Shown here piece after piece: positions 12,265 to 22,934 of a stretch of 64,000 nt of DNA. Position numbers and translations under genes: made by a program. Each line of letters opens with the position of its first letter. Position 1 is the stretch's first letter. A model generated the notes under the pieces. The model was given only the letters and a program-made list of their open reading frames with translations, was not told the DNA's origin and did no database searches. Source of the stretch: Mesostigma viride (lineage: Eukaryota > Streptophyta > Mesostigmatophyceae > Mesostigmatales > Mesostigmataceae); the NCBI GenBank assembly GCA_009746045.1, contig RPFO01000412.1, positions 1,027,437-1,091,436 of the forward strand. Direction: 5' to 3'.

Positions 12265-12322
12265 ACAACTACCCTAGTCATTCCACGACGTTGGATCGCC
12301 ATGCCTCCAGGAATAGTTGTCT
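12265..12322. mobile_element. Small inverted repeat with gacaacta ends (MITE-like)
   Basis: Starts cagacaactaccctag and ends aatagttgtctcac, giving inverted gacaacta/tagttgtc ends. A related block is at 58536-58600 (gacgactaccctagtc to ctagctgtctcac). Confidence 0.4.
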
Positions 12323-12438
12323 CACTTAACAATAGGACCGGTAAGATTGTTTGTCCATCCATCCATTCATCGGGGTTAGTACTCCGTAACTCCCCAACGG
12401 GATCAGGTGTTTAATTAATGAATGAATTAAGCATGGGT

Positions 12439-12611
12439 GAGACAACTAGGTTGTTGACAACTTGTGGACAAAACAGGGCCAGCAAACTTCTACTGGTCCT
12501 CTCTAACCGTCAACCTACCATTCCCTACGGGTCGTCTACCTACGTCTCTAACCGGGGCCTCGCCGGCCCTGTTGCGTCCCCTAAGTCGGTTGTCCACAAC
12601 CTAGTTGTCTC
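12439..12611. mobile_element. MITE-like element with inverted ends, 173 bp
   Basis: Left end gagacaactaggttgttg and right end caacctagttgtctc are imperfect inverted complements of about 20-25 bp around a non-coding middle. No obvious target-site duplication. The ends resemble those of the inverted repeats at 12265 and 29389, suggesting a family. Confidence 0.5.
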
Positions 12612-13685
12612 TCAGTGAACTTGCTTACTCAGATTGAGTGTGATCCGCGCCGTGCGCCCCTTTGGGGGGGGGGGGCGACTTGCATGCTGTGATTCGTTGG
12701 TAAGCTACTGCTTGCATGGCACGCACGCCATCAATCCTTTACTAATTGATGAATCTCTGCACCCCAATCAAAGAAGTTCTGGAAGATGACCGCACACGTC
12801 ACGGACGTCACCAGTGCACTAGGCACACACAAAAAATTCTTATTCGGCCTCCGCACCAACAACAGCATTCAACTTGGTGCGACCAGCCAGCACATGATCG
12901 CTGCTCGAAACCCTTACCGTGTAAGCCATGAAATGAATGTGCTATCAACCGGTTGTGACGAAGCAGGATGTCTGAGTTCAAGTGGACCATGATTGCTAAT
13001 TACAACTGACACTCCGGGATACACCCTTGAGCTCCTGGTTATACGGAGGCGCACGCCATCTAACTGACAGCTGAACGTCACAAAAGGCGCCGGTGGTCGT
13101 CCACCTGCATGTATGCCTGTGATCAACCTCTTTGCTGTATGGCTGCAAGGCTGTTTACACTCGGTGACTCGGAGCCAATGTCACGAAAGGCTCGCCGCGA
13201 ACTGCTCACCAGCAAAGCAGACAACTGCGCAGCTATCGCCGACAACTACAAGCTACTCTCCCGTATTGACCGGGTAGCGGGCAACATAGGCTTCGCCCTA
13301 ATCAAGGTCAAGCGGAGACTGCCACCGCCAATCGGTTAAAGTGCAAGCCAGGCCGCAACGACCAACCTAGGCGAAGCGGACTGATATGGCGAAGAAAAGA
13401 CTAGCGAGAGCTTCACTCTCTGCGAAACTACAACTTTAGACCGAATATATACCGAAAGCTGGCAGTATCAATTAATGAAATCGCCTTCTACAAAAGGCTG
13501 AGGGCTTCCACAAATTGCCTCACCACAGCTTAATTTCCGGGTAAATGGGTATTTTTATTAACCAATAGGAATATCGTGCCTCACCACAGCTTAATCAATG
13601 TTATAAATCTTATAATAACCCATGTTATACCGCGTTGTAGACGTACGTACCTGACGTACGCACGAGTTCGGGACAACGATGACGG
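12612..13685. other. Intergenic, with a 12-base G run and a short direct repeat
   Basis: G run at 12664-12675. The motif cctcaccacagcttaat occurs twice near 13519-13595, in AT-rich sequence. No convincing gene. Confidence 0.45.
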
Positions 13686-14696
13686 ATGAATTGCGACTGT
13701 GGACAGCAAAATACAATCTCTGTCACGCACATCTCGCCAACCGGCGCTGTGCAACGCTGCCTTGACTATGTTGTAGTCCGCAAGCGCCAGGTGCCAAGGA
13801 TCTGTACTAGCTGCCCGCTCACACGAGACCCCTCTGGTGCGTTCAGATCACCGCCTTGTAACCGCCCGCATCCGCCTGCGCGGCGCGCTTCCTCTCGCAC
13901 TCCCGTAGACGCGTGGCCCCACCTAGCTGATTTGCGCAAGCTACAGTTGCTTGAGAAACCTGACGAAGCTCTGGAGGGCTTCCCCGACAAGCTCGCCCAT
14001 AAGCGCGCCGCGGAGGCGTTCTTCGACGCGTTGGACCTCCCTGGCTGCCACACCCAACTGACCGCCGCCGGCCCGGCCGCCGCCCTCCGGCACCTCGCTG
14101 CATGGCAAGCTACCCGCAGCTGGCCGGGAGTCTACTGCCCCGGCCCCGGCGCCCACCCCGCCGTGTCACCAGCCTACTTAGTGCATCGGCTCCCTGCCGT
14201 CATCCAGGCCAGGCAAGCCCTGCGCCGTACAACCGCGACCCAGCCCGCCGCTACGCCTCCCTCATGCATCAAGGCGGGCTACCGCTCAGCCATCCGGCAG
14301 GCGACCGCACCCAAAGACATGCACGGCGTGTATTTTATACCGCATACAGTATCAAATACAGTATGTATAGGGTCCCCAGCTGAATATACCGTATTTCACC
14401 TTCAGTCCCTAATACCACTGACCAACTACATATTTGTACCTAGTTTAAGATCTTTTGCCCAAAACCAGCCTTGCGATCTTATATTTACCCTGATATACGA
14501 AGGCGAAATGCATAAAGTTAAAACGTTAGCCTCCGACAATCTGGAGCGTCCGATGATGGATCCAACGGCCGTGATAAACCCGCTAAGCTATAGGCTCGGG
14601 AATTCCTCAATCCAGGGTCTGAAGATCTTTACGGCTGTAACTCCTGGGAATCTTAAACGTGGGGGGGGGAGTGTACCAAACCCCCGTCGTAGATAG
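13686..14696 (+). CDS. Open frame of 336 codons, unknown, possibly a decayed element
   Basis: The start is uncertain. About 13820-14330 is GC-rich and protein-like (Ala/Leu/Pro-rich helices, for example FPDKLAHKRAAEAFFDALDL). The rest is AT-rich and looks unlike coding sequence. No family recognised. The sharp composition change inside the frame suggests only the first two thirds could be coding, or that it is a remnant joined to unrelated sequence. Confidence 0.25.
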   Translation: MNCDCGQQNTISVTHISPTGAVQRCLDYVVVRKRQVPRICTSCPLTRDPSGAFRSPPCNRPHPPARRASSRTPVDAWPHLADLRKLQLLEKPDEALEGFPDKLAHKRAAEAFFDALDLPGCHTQLTAAGPAAALRHLAAWQATRSWPGVYCPGPGAHPAVSPAYLVHRLPAVIQARQALRRTTATQPAATPPSCIKAGYRSAIRQATAPKDMHGVYFIPHTVSNTVCIGSPAEYTVFHLQSLIPLTNYIFVPSLRSFAQNQPCDLIFTLIYEGEMHKVKTLASDNLERPMMDPTAVINPLSYRLGNSSIQGLKIFTAVTPGNLKRGGGSVPNPRRR

Positions 14697-14760
14697 TTAA
14701 ATATCTTGAACATCCAAGATATTTTCTCCAAGATACCAAACCCCCGTCATAGATACGACA
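14670..14760. repeat. Direct repeat accaaacccccgtc(g/a)tagata
   Basis: Two copies of a 20-bp motif flank an AT-rich stretch (aatatcttgaacatccaagatatt) that is itself a short inverted repeat. Confidence 0.5.
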
Positions 14761-14952
14761 GAAGAATCGAGCAGGATCCAGTCAGTCTCAGTCGGTCAGT
14801 CATGTGGATCCCGCGCCGCATGCGAGCAGATCCATCGAGCACCCTGTCGCCTGTCGGACCACCAGCGCGGCAAACGAAATTCTCAACTCAACCAACCATC
14901 GAGCACCACACGAATCACTCCGTTCGTACATACATTAATTTTTATTATAGTT

Positions 14953-15026
14953 GGTTTTTAATATAGTTGATATCGATGGTTTTTAATATAGTTGATATCG
15001 ATGGTTTTTAATATAGTTGATATCGA
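14953..15026. repeat. 25-bp AT-rich tandem repeat, 3 copies
   Basis: The unit ggtttttaatatagttgata plus tcgat starts at 14953, 14978 and 15003. Confidence 0.9.
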
Positions 15027-15788
15027 AAGGTGGCAGATGGCCAGAAAGAAGAACAGAATCGAAACTCAACTGCCATCTGACATATCTACCGAGATCTGCG
15101 TATCTGACGTGGACACTGCACCAGAGATATTGTTGACTAATTGTTGTTGTTGTTGTTGCCGACGCCGCACATGGGCCGGGCAGCAGAGATTTGGAAACCG
15201 GCCGAGGGCCATGAGGCAGAGATGAGGCCAGAACGTTCGGTAAAATCTTGACCCTGCAAACCTCTCAAGATTTTCTACTTGCGTGACATCAAAGGTACGA
15301 TGCTCTTCCACATCGACTCGACACGGATTTTTGCGTGTCCGGAATCGAAATCAGGACCTTTGGTACCGATATCGAAGGTCCCGACTTCGATTCCGATTTC
15401 TGTTTCTTTCGTCGACCACCAGTCTGGCACTTCTAGAAACCTGTGAGCTGGACAGAATACTCCCGGCATAATCCTAGCATATTCTTAGCATATTCCCAGA
15501 AGTATCTAAATGGCATCTTCTCTATTCAAAGAATAATATAAGGAGAACCCCCTGTACTGAGGGTACTCTCCGTTCTGCCTCAACCTAGTCTCTGTCTCTG
15601 AGCCTCTCAAGTCCTCCACAGCCTGCACCTGCACAGGCACAATGTGTTCCAATCACAGCATTGTGAAGGGAAAATCCTGTCAGTTCATTTGACATGGTCT
15701 CGGAGGTTTGATGCCTACCCTTCATTTGAGGAACAGAGACATCCATCAAACAACCCCAGAGACATAAACTTCCAGAAACAGATCAACC

Positions 15789-16185
15789 ATGGCCGATCAA
15801 GACACCAAACTCCTGCCAGAGAGCCTGACTGCACCACCCTTGTCTCCTCCTGTGCCAAGAGAGCTGCAAGACCTGTACTGGCGCATCTGATGAGGACCAC
15901 AGTAACTGGGAGGTGTTAAGGAACCTGCTTCTGGCAGTGGCCAATGTTGTTGATGTGGAGGCTGTTGTGTTGGGATGAGAATGAGAGTGCAGACAAAGCT
16001 CTGTTTGCAGCATTGCTTACCTGTCTGACTGGTGAGGCAGCATGTCTCATGGCAACTGCGGCAAGAAAGACAAGCAGCCAGGCATTCAAGGCCCTCATGG
16101 AGAACTATGAGGAAGCCAGGCTGACCAAGAGTCACAGGTTTGAGCTAAGGAGCGAGCTGCACCATCTACTACGGGTAGCTTGCCA
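15789..16185 (+). mobile_element. Ty1/copia Gag remnant (UBN2-like), frameshifted
   Basis: Pieces in different forward frames read like a copia Gag: an ATG start (MADQDTKLLPESL) at 15789, then DEDHSNWEVLRNLLLAVANV. After another frameshift comes WDENESADKALFAALL followed by a segment with the copia Gag pattern of small hydrophobics, an F-x-ALMENYEEA stretch and RFELRSELHHL. In copia elements this domain forms the virus-like particle. The frame is broken at least twice and ends without a zinc knuckle or pol, so this is a dead 5' fragment. Confidence 0.6.
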
Positions 16186-16309
16186 TGGCTTGATCGATGG
16201 TCCGTTTAGTTTACGATTAGAAAAACCATGGGCGGAGTGTCTCTATGTTGTGGCTTTGATTGGTCCATTGATGCGAGAGGAAAACAAATGGCAACATAAC
16301 CACGGGATT

Positions 16310-17074
16310 TAAGCAAAGGCATATTAAACTCACCACCCCACAGCAACCCATACTTCTCCTGCGGTCAAAGCCTTCATGTAATGCGTGTTGTTGAAGTAGC
16401 GCACCTGGTTTGAAGACAAGGCACAAACACCGCCGAGATGGTTTAGTTCCGCAGCCGAAACGGACATGAGGACTGTGAAATCTAAGTAATAAGTCGGTCC
16501 AGTCAAGAAGTCAGGAAGTGCAATAATCAACAATGCGGCTCCACTTAAAAATACTACTAGGTAAACACCTGTAGAAAAACGATGCACACGGAACCATACA
16601 CCAGGACATGATACAGAAACGATGCACATCACATGGAATCACATCACGGTGACCCATAAGAGGTACGGCGAGGGAGAAGAAGCGGGCCAGCCATGAGCTG
16701 GGGTCCGTGTTTACGAGTGACGGTGACCAGGTGGCAAGAAAGAGGGAGAGGCCTAGCCATGGTTGGGTGGGTTGCAGTGATCAGTGACGAAGATATGAAG
16801 AGGAGGGCAAGCCGTGGGCGGGTGGGCAGGCGGGTGGGCAGTGGGTGGATGAGGGGGGAACCGCATGCAATTCCTTTACGCCCCCGTACCCATGGCTCGC
16901 CCCCGCCCCCCCCCCCCTCTTCCCCCCCCCCCCCCCCCCCCCGGTTCTCCTCCCGCCGCCCGCCCCCCCCCCCCCCCCCTCCCAAGCCCCTGTCCCTCAT
17001 GCCCCCGAACACGCACCAAGCCCAGCGCCCCATCCCTCATTCCACGACCCTCGCACCTTCCCTCCTACCACTAA
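16310..17074. other. Intergenic, no gene; C homopolymers
   Basis: C-rich runs at about 16903-16980. The long frames across them are homopolymer artefacts. No splice-supported gene seen. Confidence 0.5.
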
Positions 17075-17205
17075 ATCTACCCACTGATAGCACAAATGAT
17101 AAGAGTGTTCCAGACAGAATCTACCCACTGATAGCACAAATGATGAGAGTGTTCCAGACAGAATCTACCCACTGATAGCACAAATGACGAGAGTGTTTCA
17201 GACGG
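17075..17205. repeat. 44-bp tandem repeat, 3 copies
   Basis: The unit starts atctacccactgatagcaca and ends gagtgttccagacaga, with one or two substitutions per copy. Confidence 0.92.
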
Positions 17206-17364
17206 TGAAATGAATCGAATGCTCCCGCACCCTGCTGTGTACTGCCACGTCATGTTTGCAGACGCAGTAGACAAAGGACAGAGAGCAAGATGAAAATGCC
17301 CACCTAACTGGACAAAAGTGGACTTGCAACAAGTCCAGAAACAAGAATGGAAGCGCAGCCTGCA

Positions 17365-17520
17365 CTATACCTCTACTACCATAAGATGGTACACTATATC
17401 ATACACTATACCATAAGATGGTGCACTATACCTCTACTACCATAAGATGGTACACTATATCATACACTACACCATAAGATGGTACACTATACCTCTACTA
17501 CCATAAGATGGTACACTTCG
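17365..17520. repeat. Composite repeat of accataagatggtacacta
   Basis: Six or seven copies of a 16-19-bp motif (accataagatggtacacta) in a higher-order pattern with cctctact and catacact linkers. Confidence 0.85.
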
Positions 17521-17799
17521 CCATTAAAAGCTTCTGGAACGAGGCCTATGACATGGTGGACTGCTATCTGTGTGCTGCTGGGTCGAGGGGCTTGAGGCCA
17601 CAACGTGTCAATGCAATCTAGGCATACCTGCACCTCAGCAAAATTTGCTGCCCATAAAAGCTTGACATGCGGCGCCCATTGGCACTGCTAATTGTGCACA
17701 GGAAGCCGTGGGAAGGAAAAGCACAAAACGACTAACATAGAAAAAATTAACTCCCGAGTGCTGCGGTTGGGTCTTTTTAACATTAAAAATTGCACTTAC

Positions 17800-18327
17800 C
17801 TGCGTGCGGCGGAAATCGAGGGCCCGGGAGGACGGAAGCGAGTTGCGCAAGGCTACCACTCTAAGCGGCACCTCTAGCATGTAGGATGCTGGCAGCGGCT
17901 CTGCCTCGTCCTCAGCTAACGCCTCGTCCTCAGCTGGCGCCTCGTCCTCTGCTAGCGCTTGTTGCTCAGTGGTGGGTGCAACAATCGCACAAGCGGCAGA
18001 CGAGGCGAGAAGTCCTCGGCGGGTGATCGCATTGTCCACCAAGAATTCTACGGACGTGTTGGTGCCATGATCCTCACCCAAAGCACGCGGTGTTTGAGGG
18101 ATTGCTTTACCCGACAAAGCGTCCGCAATGTCGTAGCCGGAGGCCCTGCTGCCTGCATTTACGTTCGCAGCATTTTCAGGTCTACTCAACGACACGACGC
18201 ACTTCGGTCGAAACAAGCGTGATTTTGTAAGCCCTGCTCTGACCTTTCGTGTCTCTCGTGCCTGCAGCCTTTGGTAAGATGCTTTATGACCGGTCCACGC
18301 AGAAGTCCAAGTGCATGACCAGGCCAT
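17800..18327 (-). CDS. 5' exon of a thylakoid-lumen-type protein (transit peptide plus Tat signal)
   Basis: Minus strand, 176 codons, ending CAG then GTAAGT (17799-17794), a perfect donor in phase 0. Starting at the Met at 18327, the first ~60 residues are Arg/Lys/Ser/Ala-rich with few acids, as in chloroplast transit peptides. Further on, ITRRGLLASSAACAIVAP is a twin-arginine, hydrophobic, Ala-rich stretch typical of thylakoid Tat leaders. It is followed by an acidic EDEA-type triple repeat and LRVVALRNSLPSSRALDF. The encoded protein would be sent to the thylakoid lumen (inferred). No downstream exon was found in the ~700 bp below, so the gene may continue across a long intron or be broken. 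A frame upstream to 18531 also exists, but overlaps duplicated sequence. Confidence 0.5.
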
Positions 18328-18440
18328 CCCTACGCGGTTCGTCCTTCCAGTAAGAGTTGGCTCTACAGGTTTCCATGCCACTGCATTTTTCGGAATGGCA
18401 CGTTTGTGTGCAGCGACAATTGTGAAAGAGAGACAGAGCG

Positions 18441-18860
18441 TGGGCCACTGTAGCAAGCAGTTCCCAACTGCTCTGTTGACGAACAGGTTTGAACCGAAAC
18501 GCAGGCAGCTATGGTGGGTGTCGTTACTCACTGAAGCATTTTGACGAGCATTTTGCTACTGGCGTGTGCCACAACCATCGGGCAAACTACCCTTTCCCGT
18601 AACGCCTCGAAGAAATACCAAACACACGTGAGTTACGTTGAAACACGCCAATGCAGCGCATGTTTACCACACACCCGACCGCATGATGCTTTCATGGCAC
18701 TCGCTCGTCTACTCGTTACGACGGACTCGGTTTCATCGATTACTTGCACCGTTGCCCAGTGTAGACGCGGTTGACTCGGACCGTAAAGAAAATTGTTCAA
18801 CGCGCATTGTTCACGGTCGTCGACAAGGCCGGGTTGTACAGACCCTGCATGTGGTTAAAC
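18441..18860. repeat. Duplicated block (second copy at 24231-24620)
   Basis: From ggccactgtagcaagcagtt onward this block matches 24231-24620 with few differences (a small indel at the ttttgacgagcattttg segment). It includes ttgttcaacgcgc and cacggtcgtcgacaaggcc, the start of the unit that is expanded in tandem at 24568-25340. Confidence 0.9.
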
Positions 18861-19535
18861 ATCATGGCTGACGCGGTCTTCAGAAGGGGTCTACTGACAT
18901 CGCAAGACTTGGGAATGCCCCCGTCCTCCGTGGCACACTTCGGGCATCTGTTACATATGACTCGGCCGCCAACTATGACTCTGTCCGACCCCCAACTATG
19001 GCTCGGCCGTCAGGCCGCCTGTGTGACTGTACACCTTGCTCCCGGAGAAGACGTGCTCGTGAACAACCGACAGCGTCAATGGGCACCCTCAGAAGTCAGA
19101 AACGACAGTCCACGTGCGGAGCTGGCACCGCCGTTGACAGTCCGAATTCGCGTAAAAAACTCCCGCCAGAACTGGACCCGAGCAACTGTCCTCATATGGA
19201 TGGTGCGTCGCCCGTGGCGGCGACCGGACTCGCGCGTCTCGCCATCGCTGACGGGGTCGTTCTTGTATACATTGCGTGATCGCCCGCGTTGATCAGACGA
19301 GGTGCCGTCGGGTCCTTGTAGCCGTTTCAGCGAGGCAGTGATACATCTAGACCGCAGGTGAACAATCTCGTCCGAGGTTTTCTGACGGATGACTCAACTC
19401 TCCCCTTCTTGCTCACGAAGCCTTGCTTGCCTGACTCTTCGCCATCTTCTGCCACTGCGTCGCCGTTGTCATGGCCCTTGCTCCACGACTCGCCCGCAGG
19501 TGCCGGTCAGACGACGTATCCCGACGACGTCGGCG
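18861..19535. other. Upstream region of the EsV-1-7 gene, no separate gene recognised
   Basis: Two overlapping forward frames (18998-19279 and 18771-19292) are open but match nothing known. The region may hold an upstream exon or UTR of the following gene: in-frame codons continue back to 19389 and an acceptor-like gcccgcag lies near 19499. Confidence 0.35.
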
Positions 19536-19961
19536 ATGGCACGCCGTCCCCGACAGTGTGCCCACCCAGGGTGCGACGTCCGCGCGAGCTTCGCCGGCGA
19601 GGGCGCGGTGGCCGCCGAGCTCTGTCTCAGGCACGCTCGCCCCGGCATGGTGCGGGTGGCGGGCAGGCCCCGTCTCATGCCCCGTCCCCGTTACGATCAC
19701 ACGTACTGTGACCACCGTGGGTGCGCCCGCCGCCCAACCTTCCGCTATGTCGGCGCGGCGGTCGCCTCGTCCTGTGAGTGTCACAGGAGGACCGGCATGG
19801 TGCGTGTGGCGGCCCCGCCCCGGCCCCAGCCCCCGCCCCTACGTTGCTTCCACGGAGGGTGCAATGTCCTCCCAACATTTGGCTATGACGGCGCGGCGCT
19901 TGCCCAGTACTGTGTGCAGCACGCTCGTCCCGGCATGGTGTACATTGGGGGCAGGGGGTGA
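19536..19961 (+). CDS. EsV-1-7 domain protein, three Cys/His repeats
   Basis: 141 residues from the ATG at 19536 to the stop at 19959-19961. Three repeats fit C-x4-C-x16-C-x2-H exactly: residues 8-33 (C8, C13, C30, H33), 58-83 (C58, C63, C80, H83) and 104-129 (C104, C109, C126, H129). Each is followed by xxxGMV. This is the EsV-1-7 pattern, first named from a brown-algal virus protein and known in the Ectocarpus developmental regulator IMM. The repeats probably bind zinc; molecular function is unknown. Linkers are Pro/Arg-rich. The frame stays open upstream to 19389, so an earlier start or an upstream exon is possible. No other domain is visible. Confidence 0.8.
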   Translation: MARRPRQCAHPGCDVRASFAGEGAVAAELCLRHARPGMVRVAGRPRLMPRPRYDHTYCDHRGCARRPTFRYVGAAVASSCECHRRTGMVRVAAPPRPQPPPLRCFHGGCNVLPTFGYDGAALAQYCVQHARPGMVYIGGRG

Positions 19962-21032
19962 TCCCACGCGGGTTATTTACTAGCGGCCCCTCCCACGCAC
20001 ATGCGTCCCCTCCAGACGGGAATGCGCGTGCGGGACGCAGATGCGCGCCGGGCGCGCATTCAGCCTAACAGAAAGCGTCACGGCGCGCAGGCAGTGCTGG
20101 TGTGCTGGACATGTAACCTAGTGCAGTCTTCGGCAAGCGGTCGGCGCATTGGCGAGATGCACGCGGCGCCGCCGCAGCGATAACTGTAACGTTATCTAAA
20201 CCTGATGCGGTCAGGACGGGCTGGCACAGATATCGTTCCAACCGCCCATGCATGGCAGTCAGAGTGTGTGTGATTTCTTTTGCGATGAATAATCGCATGC
20301 ATCCAGGTCAATGGTTGTCTCAATCCAGCACATGTGCATGAGGGAAGGGTATGGACCAGGGGCAGGCATTCTACGTGGCAGGGTAGAGAGAGCTAGCGTA
20401 AAGAAGGTGGCTAGCTGGGCCACACGAAGTGTATAAGACACGGCTATCCTTGGCCCCTGACGTGGGCCAGGCCCCGTGATGTCAGACCCGCAAGGCCCGC
20501 ACATTCAGAGCTAGCGGGGGGGGCACGGGGGGGGGGGGGGGGGGGCTACGCCTCTCCGTGCTTTGGATGCGGAGGATGGACAAGGCCCATTGTGGACGAG
20601 GCCATGACGTGAGACAACTGTGGATGCTTGCCTCCCTACGGGAACGATTTATTTAATCCACCAATTTTGATTTACGTAGCGCTGACAGCATATGATCGAT
20701 TCTACGAGGAAGATATCTATACACAACGCATTTGGTTCAGAGAGTTTTTATTTTACACGACTACGTCCGGACGGGCTTGACATGCTCTTTCAATCAGCCG
20801 GCAATTGCCGGACTTCTTTTGGCACCTCCCCAGCAACTGAGCCTCATACACGGCCAGAAACAAGCCCAAAGGTATAGACCCACTAGCGCGGCCACGCAAG
20901 CCATCAGGCTCATGCCATGTAACGAGAGTGGTAAACCACGACCACGGCCGCCAGCCCTTTTCAAGCGGTACCGCTGGCCCACCCCATCATACTAGCCAGG
21001 CTCGCGTGGGTTGTTGGTAGCTCTCGTATGTG
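19962..21032. other. Intergenic with a 20-base G run
   Basis: G run at 20527-20546. Other than this, no gene or repeat is recognised. Confidence 0.5.
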
Positions 21033-21236
21033 CGGTTATACACTGGCCGGCCCTCGGCCATCTTGCCAGCACAGACCAGGTCAATACCGGTGGGCGCCCT
21101 GCCGGGGGGGCTTAAGACGGGCCAACCAGGTAGACACCTCATCCTATGGCAGGGTCCACTTGCCCCATCGCAACCCACTGGCAAACTTGCGCGTGACGGG
21201 CACCGGCGCGGCGCGACCCGGTCCTATACGACACAA
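21033..21236 (-). mobile_element. LINE 3'-end fragment
   Basis: The reverse complement closely matches the tail of the LINE at 50108-50300: shared stretches include gggtcgcgccgcg, accctgccat, the gaggtgtct segment and acctggtctgtgc..gcaagatggcc. No coding content. Confidence 0.75.
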
Positions 21237-21659
21237 TTGCTTGAAAAATGCAAGGGCTTATGGGAATATCCGTACTCTGCGCCCGCATTATTGACAAGGA
21301 GAAATGGGCTGCCATCAGCGACAAGCGCTTTCCCGACGGGCATGCTCCTGTTTTCACCCCACGGGCCCCGCGGCCCGTTGCTGGCCAGTGAGGAAGTCCG
21401 CAGACCGGTGGAGGTTACTGGTCCTGAGGATAGCCGCTGCACTATATACCGCCTCGTCTGCTGTTACAGTATAGGACAGCTCGGAGGTGGACTGCATCCC
21501 CATCCAGTGCTTGAGGGTTGGGGGATGAGGCAGACGATAATTTGTTTAAACAATTGTGTAATAATTTTACTAATGAGATTAGCATAGTACTCCGTGGCAT
21601 GCCTTTGCGCATGACACGCAAGTACTTACTAACTTACAGGCCGGCCCGCCCTCCGTTCA

Positions 21660-21845
21660 TAGCCGGACCGGAACCCAAATCCGAAAACACCCATCCGCAT
21701 ACTCAGCCACATCCGGCAGACCAAGGCGGGCCTGGCGGTGTACTTGAAGGGGGCGGCCATTCACGTCGGCCACAAGCCCTGGCACGCGACCCCCTCGACC
21801 ACCGCGGCCCCAGCGACTTCCGACGCCCCGGCCTAGGGGGGAGAC
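21660..21845 (+). mobile_element. LINE ORF1 C-terminal fragment
   Basis: One forward frame reads IRILSHIRQTKAGLAVYLKG followed by AAIHVGHKPWHATP. It aligns with the minus-strand fragment at 53941-54290 (TYIRLRQTAGQKPVYWKGAD, then IYVSHKHWHATP). The pattern of an arginine-rich helix followed by x-W/L-KGA-x-I-x-V fits the C-terminal domain of L1-type ORF1 RNA-binding proteins. The fragment is frameshifted and short. Confidence 0.55.
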
Positions 21846-22030
21846 AGCACGAGTAGTGCAGAATAGTTTTACAGTGGCCTTGTACATGTACGCCTCCTAG
21901 AGGCACTATACCAGCTGATGCCTAGCATTTTTAGTCATGTACACGTGCGCCTGTGAGGAGCACCTGTCCAGATGATGGTGAAGGAGCTGGTCTGGGCAGG
22001 CGGACTGTCGACGGTGCTCGCACGGTCACA

Positions 22031-22321
22031 TCACATGGCCGCGCTGAACCCGTTCTCGAATGCACGCGGGGCCGATCGACCGCCCAGGTGCTCGAAGTCC
22101 ACCGCCCAGACCACCTCCCAGAGGACGAGCGATTCCGCTAGCGTCAGCTCGCGTCGGAAGGACACGAGGAGCACGCGGAAGGCGAACAGGCAGTCGTCGG
22201 CGTGGATGGACGTGATGTGGTTGAATAGGGGCACGTCGGCCGCGCGCAGGATGGAAGCGACGGCGTCCATCTGGCGGCGGACGCCCATGCGGCCATCGAT
22301 GCGGAGGTTGAAGCGTGCAAA
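22031..22321 (-). CDS. Last exon of a TBC (Rab-GAP) domain gene, upstream exons not found
   Basis: Minus strand, 96 residues. The exon begins after an acceptor AG (22323-22322) and ends at a TGA at 22033-22031. It contains LFNHITSIHADDCLFAFRVL, then LVSFRRELTLAESLVLWEVV and a W-A-V-D-F end. This is the C-terminal third of a TBC domain (F-x-x-R-x-L-L-V-x-F-R-R-E-L plus L-W-E-x-x-W). TBC proteins stimulate GTP hydrolysis on Rab GTPases in membrane traffic. The Arg and Gln fingers lie in earlier exons, which are not visible within 1.5 kb upstream, where microsatellites dominate. It may be a real gene with long introns or a truncated pseudogene. Confidence 0.65.
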   Translation of the reverse strand, partial: FARFNLRIDGRMGVRRQMDAVASILRAADVPLFNHITSIHADDCLFAFRVLLVSFRRELTLAESLVLWEVVWAVDFEHLGGRSAPRAFENGFSAAM

Positions 22322-22870
22322 CTGGGAGCGTGTGTGTGTGTGTACGCGCGCGCATGTATGTATGTTTGTGAGTGCGTGCGTGCGTGGAAGGGGGGCCACG
22401 GGGGGGCAGTCGGGGACGAGGGCAGGTGGGAAGGTGGCAGGCGGGGGTGGAAGGGGGTGGACGGGGGCGATCAGGGGGGGCAGCGTGCAGCGCAGGTGGC
22501 AGGCGAGTAACGTCTGTTGGGGAAATGGGCCATAGTACTGGGTGTTCGGCAGGTGGGACATGGACAACCGAATGTGAGGCAACCAGAACATTGGCTGGGC
22601 ACATTATCCAGTACACACATCGAGCATCTAGGAATGTCCTTGGCGGCGTGTCACCAGGGGGGGTGAAGTGCCCGAGGCGAGAACATGGCAGGTGAGGGCA
22701 TCCGTGCAGGTGGAGGGGGCATCCGATACATCGTGGAGCGGAGGGGGCATCCATAACGTCACCAGTGGACGGAAGGAGCGGGGAGGAAAGACATAATGGC
22801 ACGGGTGAAAATGCATCTGCACCAAGGGAAGGGACAGAAAAGACAGAAAATACAGAAACCGACGTGCTCA

Positions 22871-22897
22871 CCCCCCCCCCCCCCCCCCCCCCCCCCC
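22871..22897. repeat. Poly(C) run of 27
   Basis: 27 consecutive C, ending in ctacccc. One of many G/C runs of 17-30 in the window. Confidence 0.95.
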
Positions 22898-22934
22898 TAC
22901 CCCGCAAACACAACACGGGAGCGCGCACACACTC

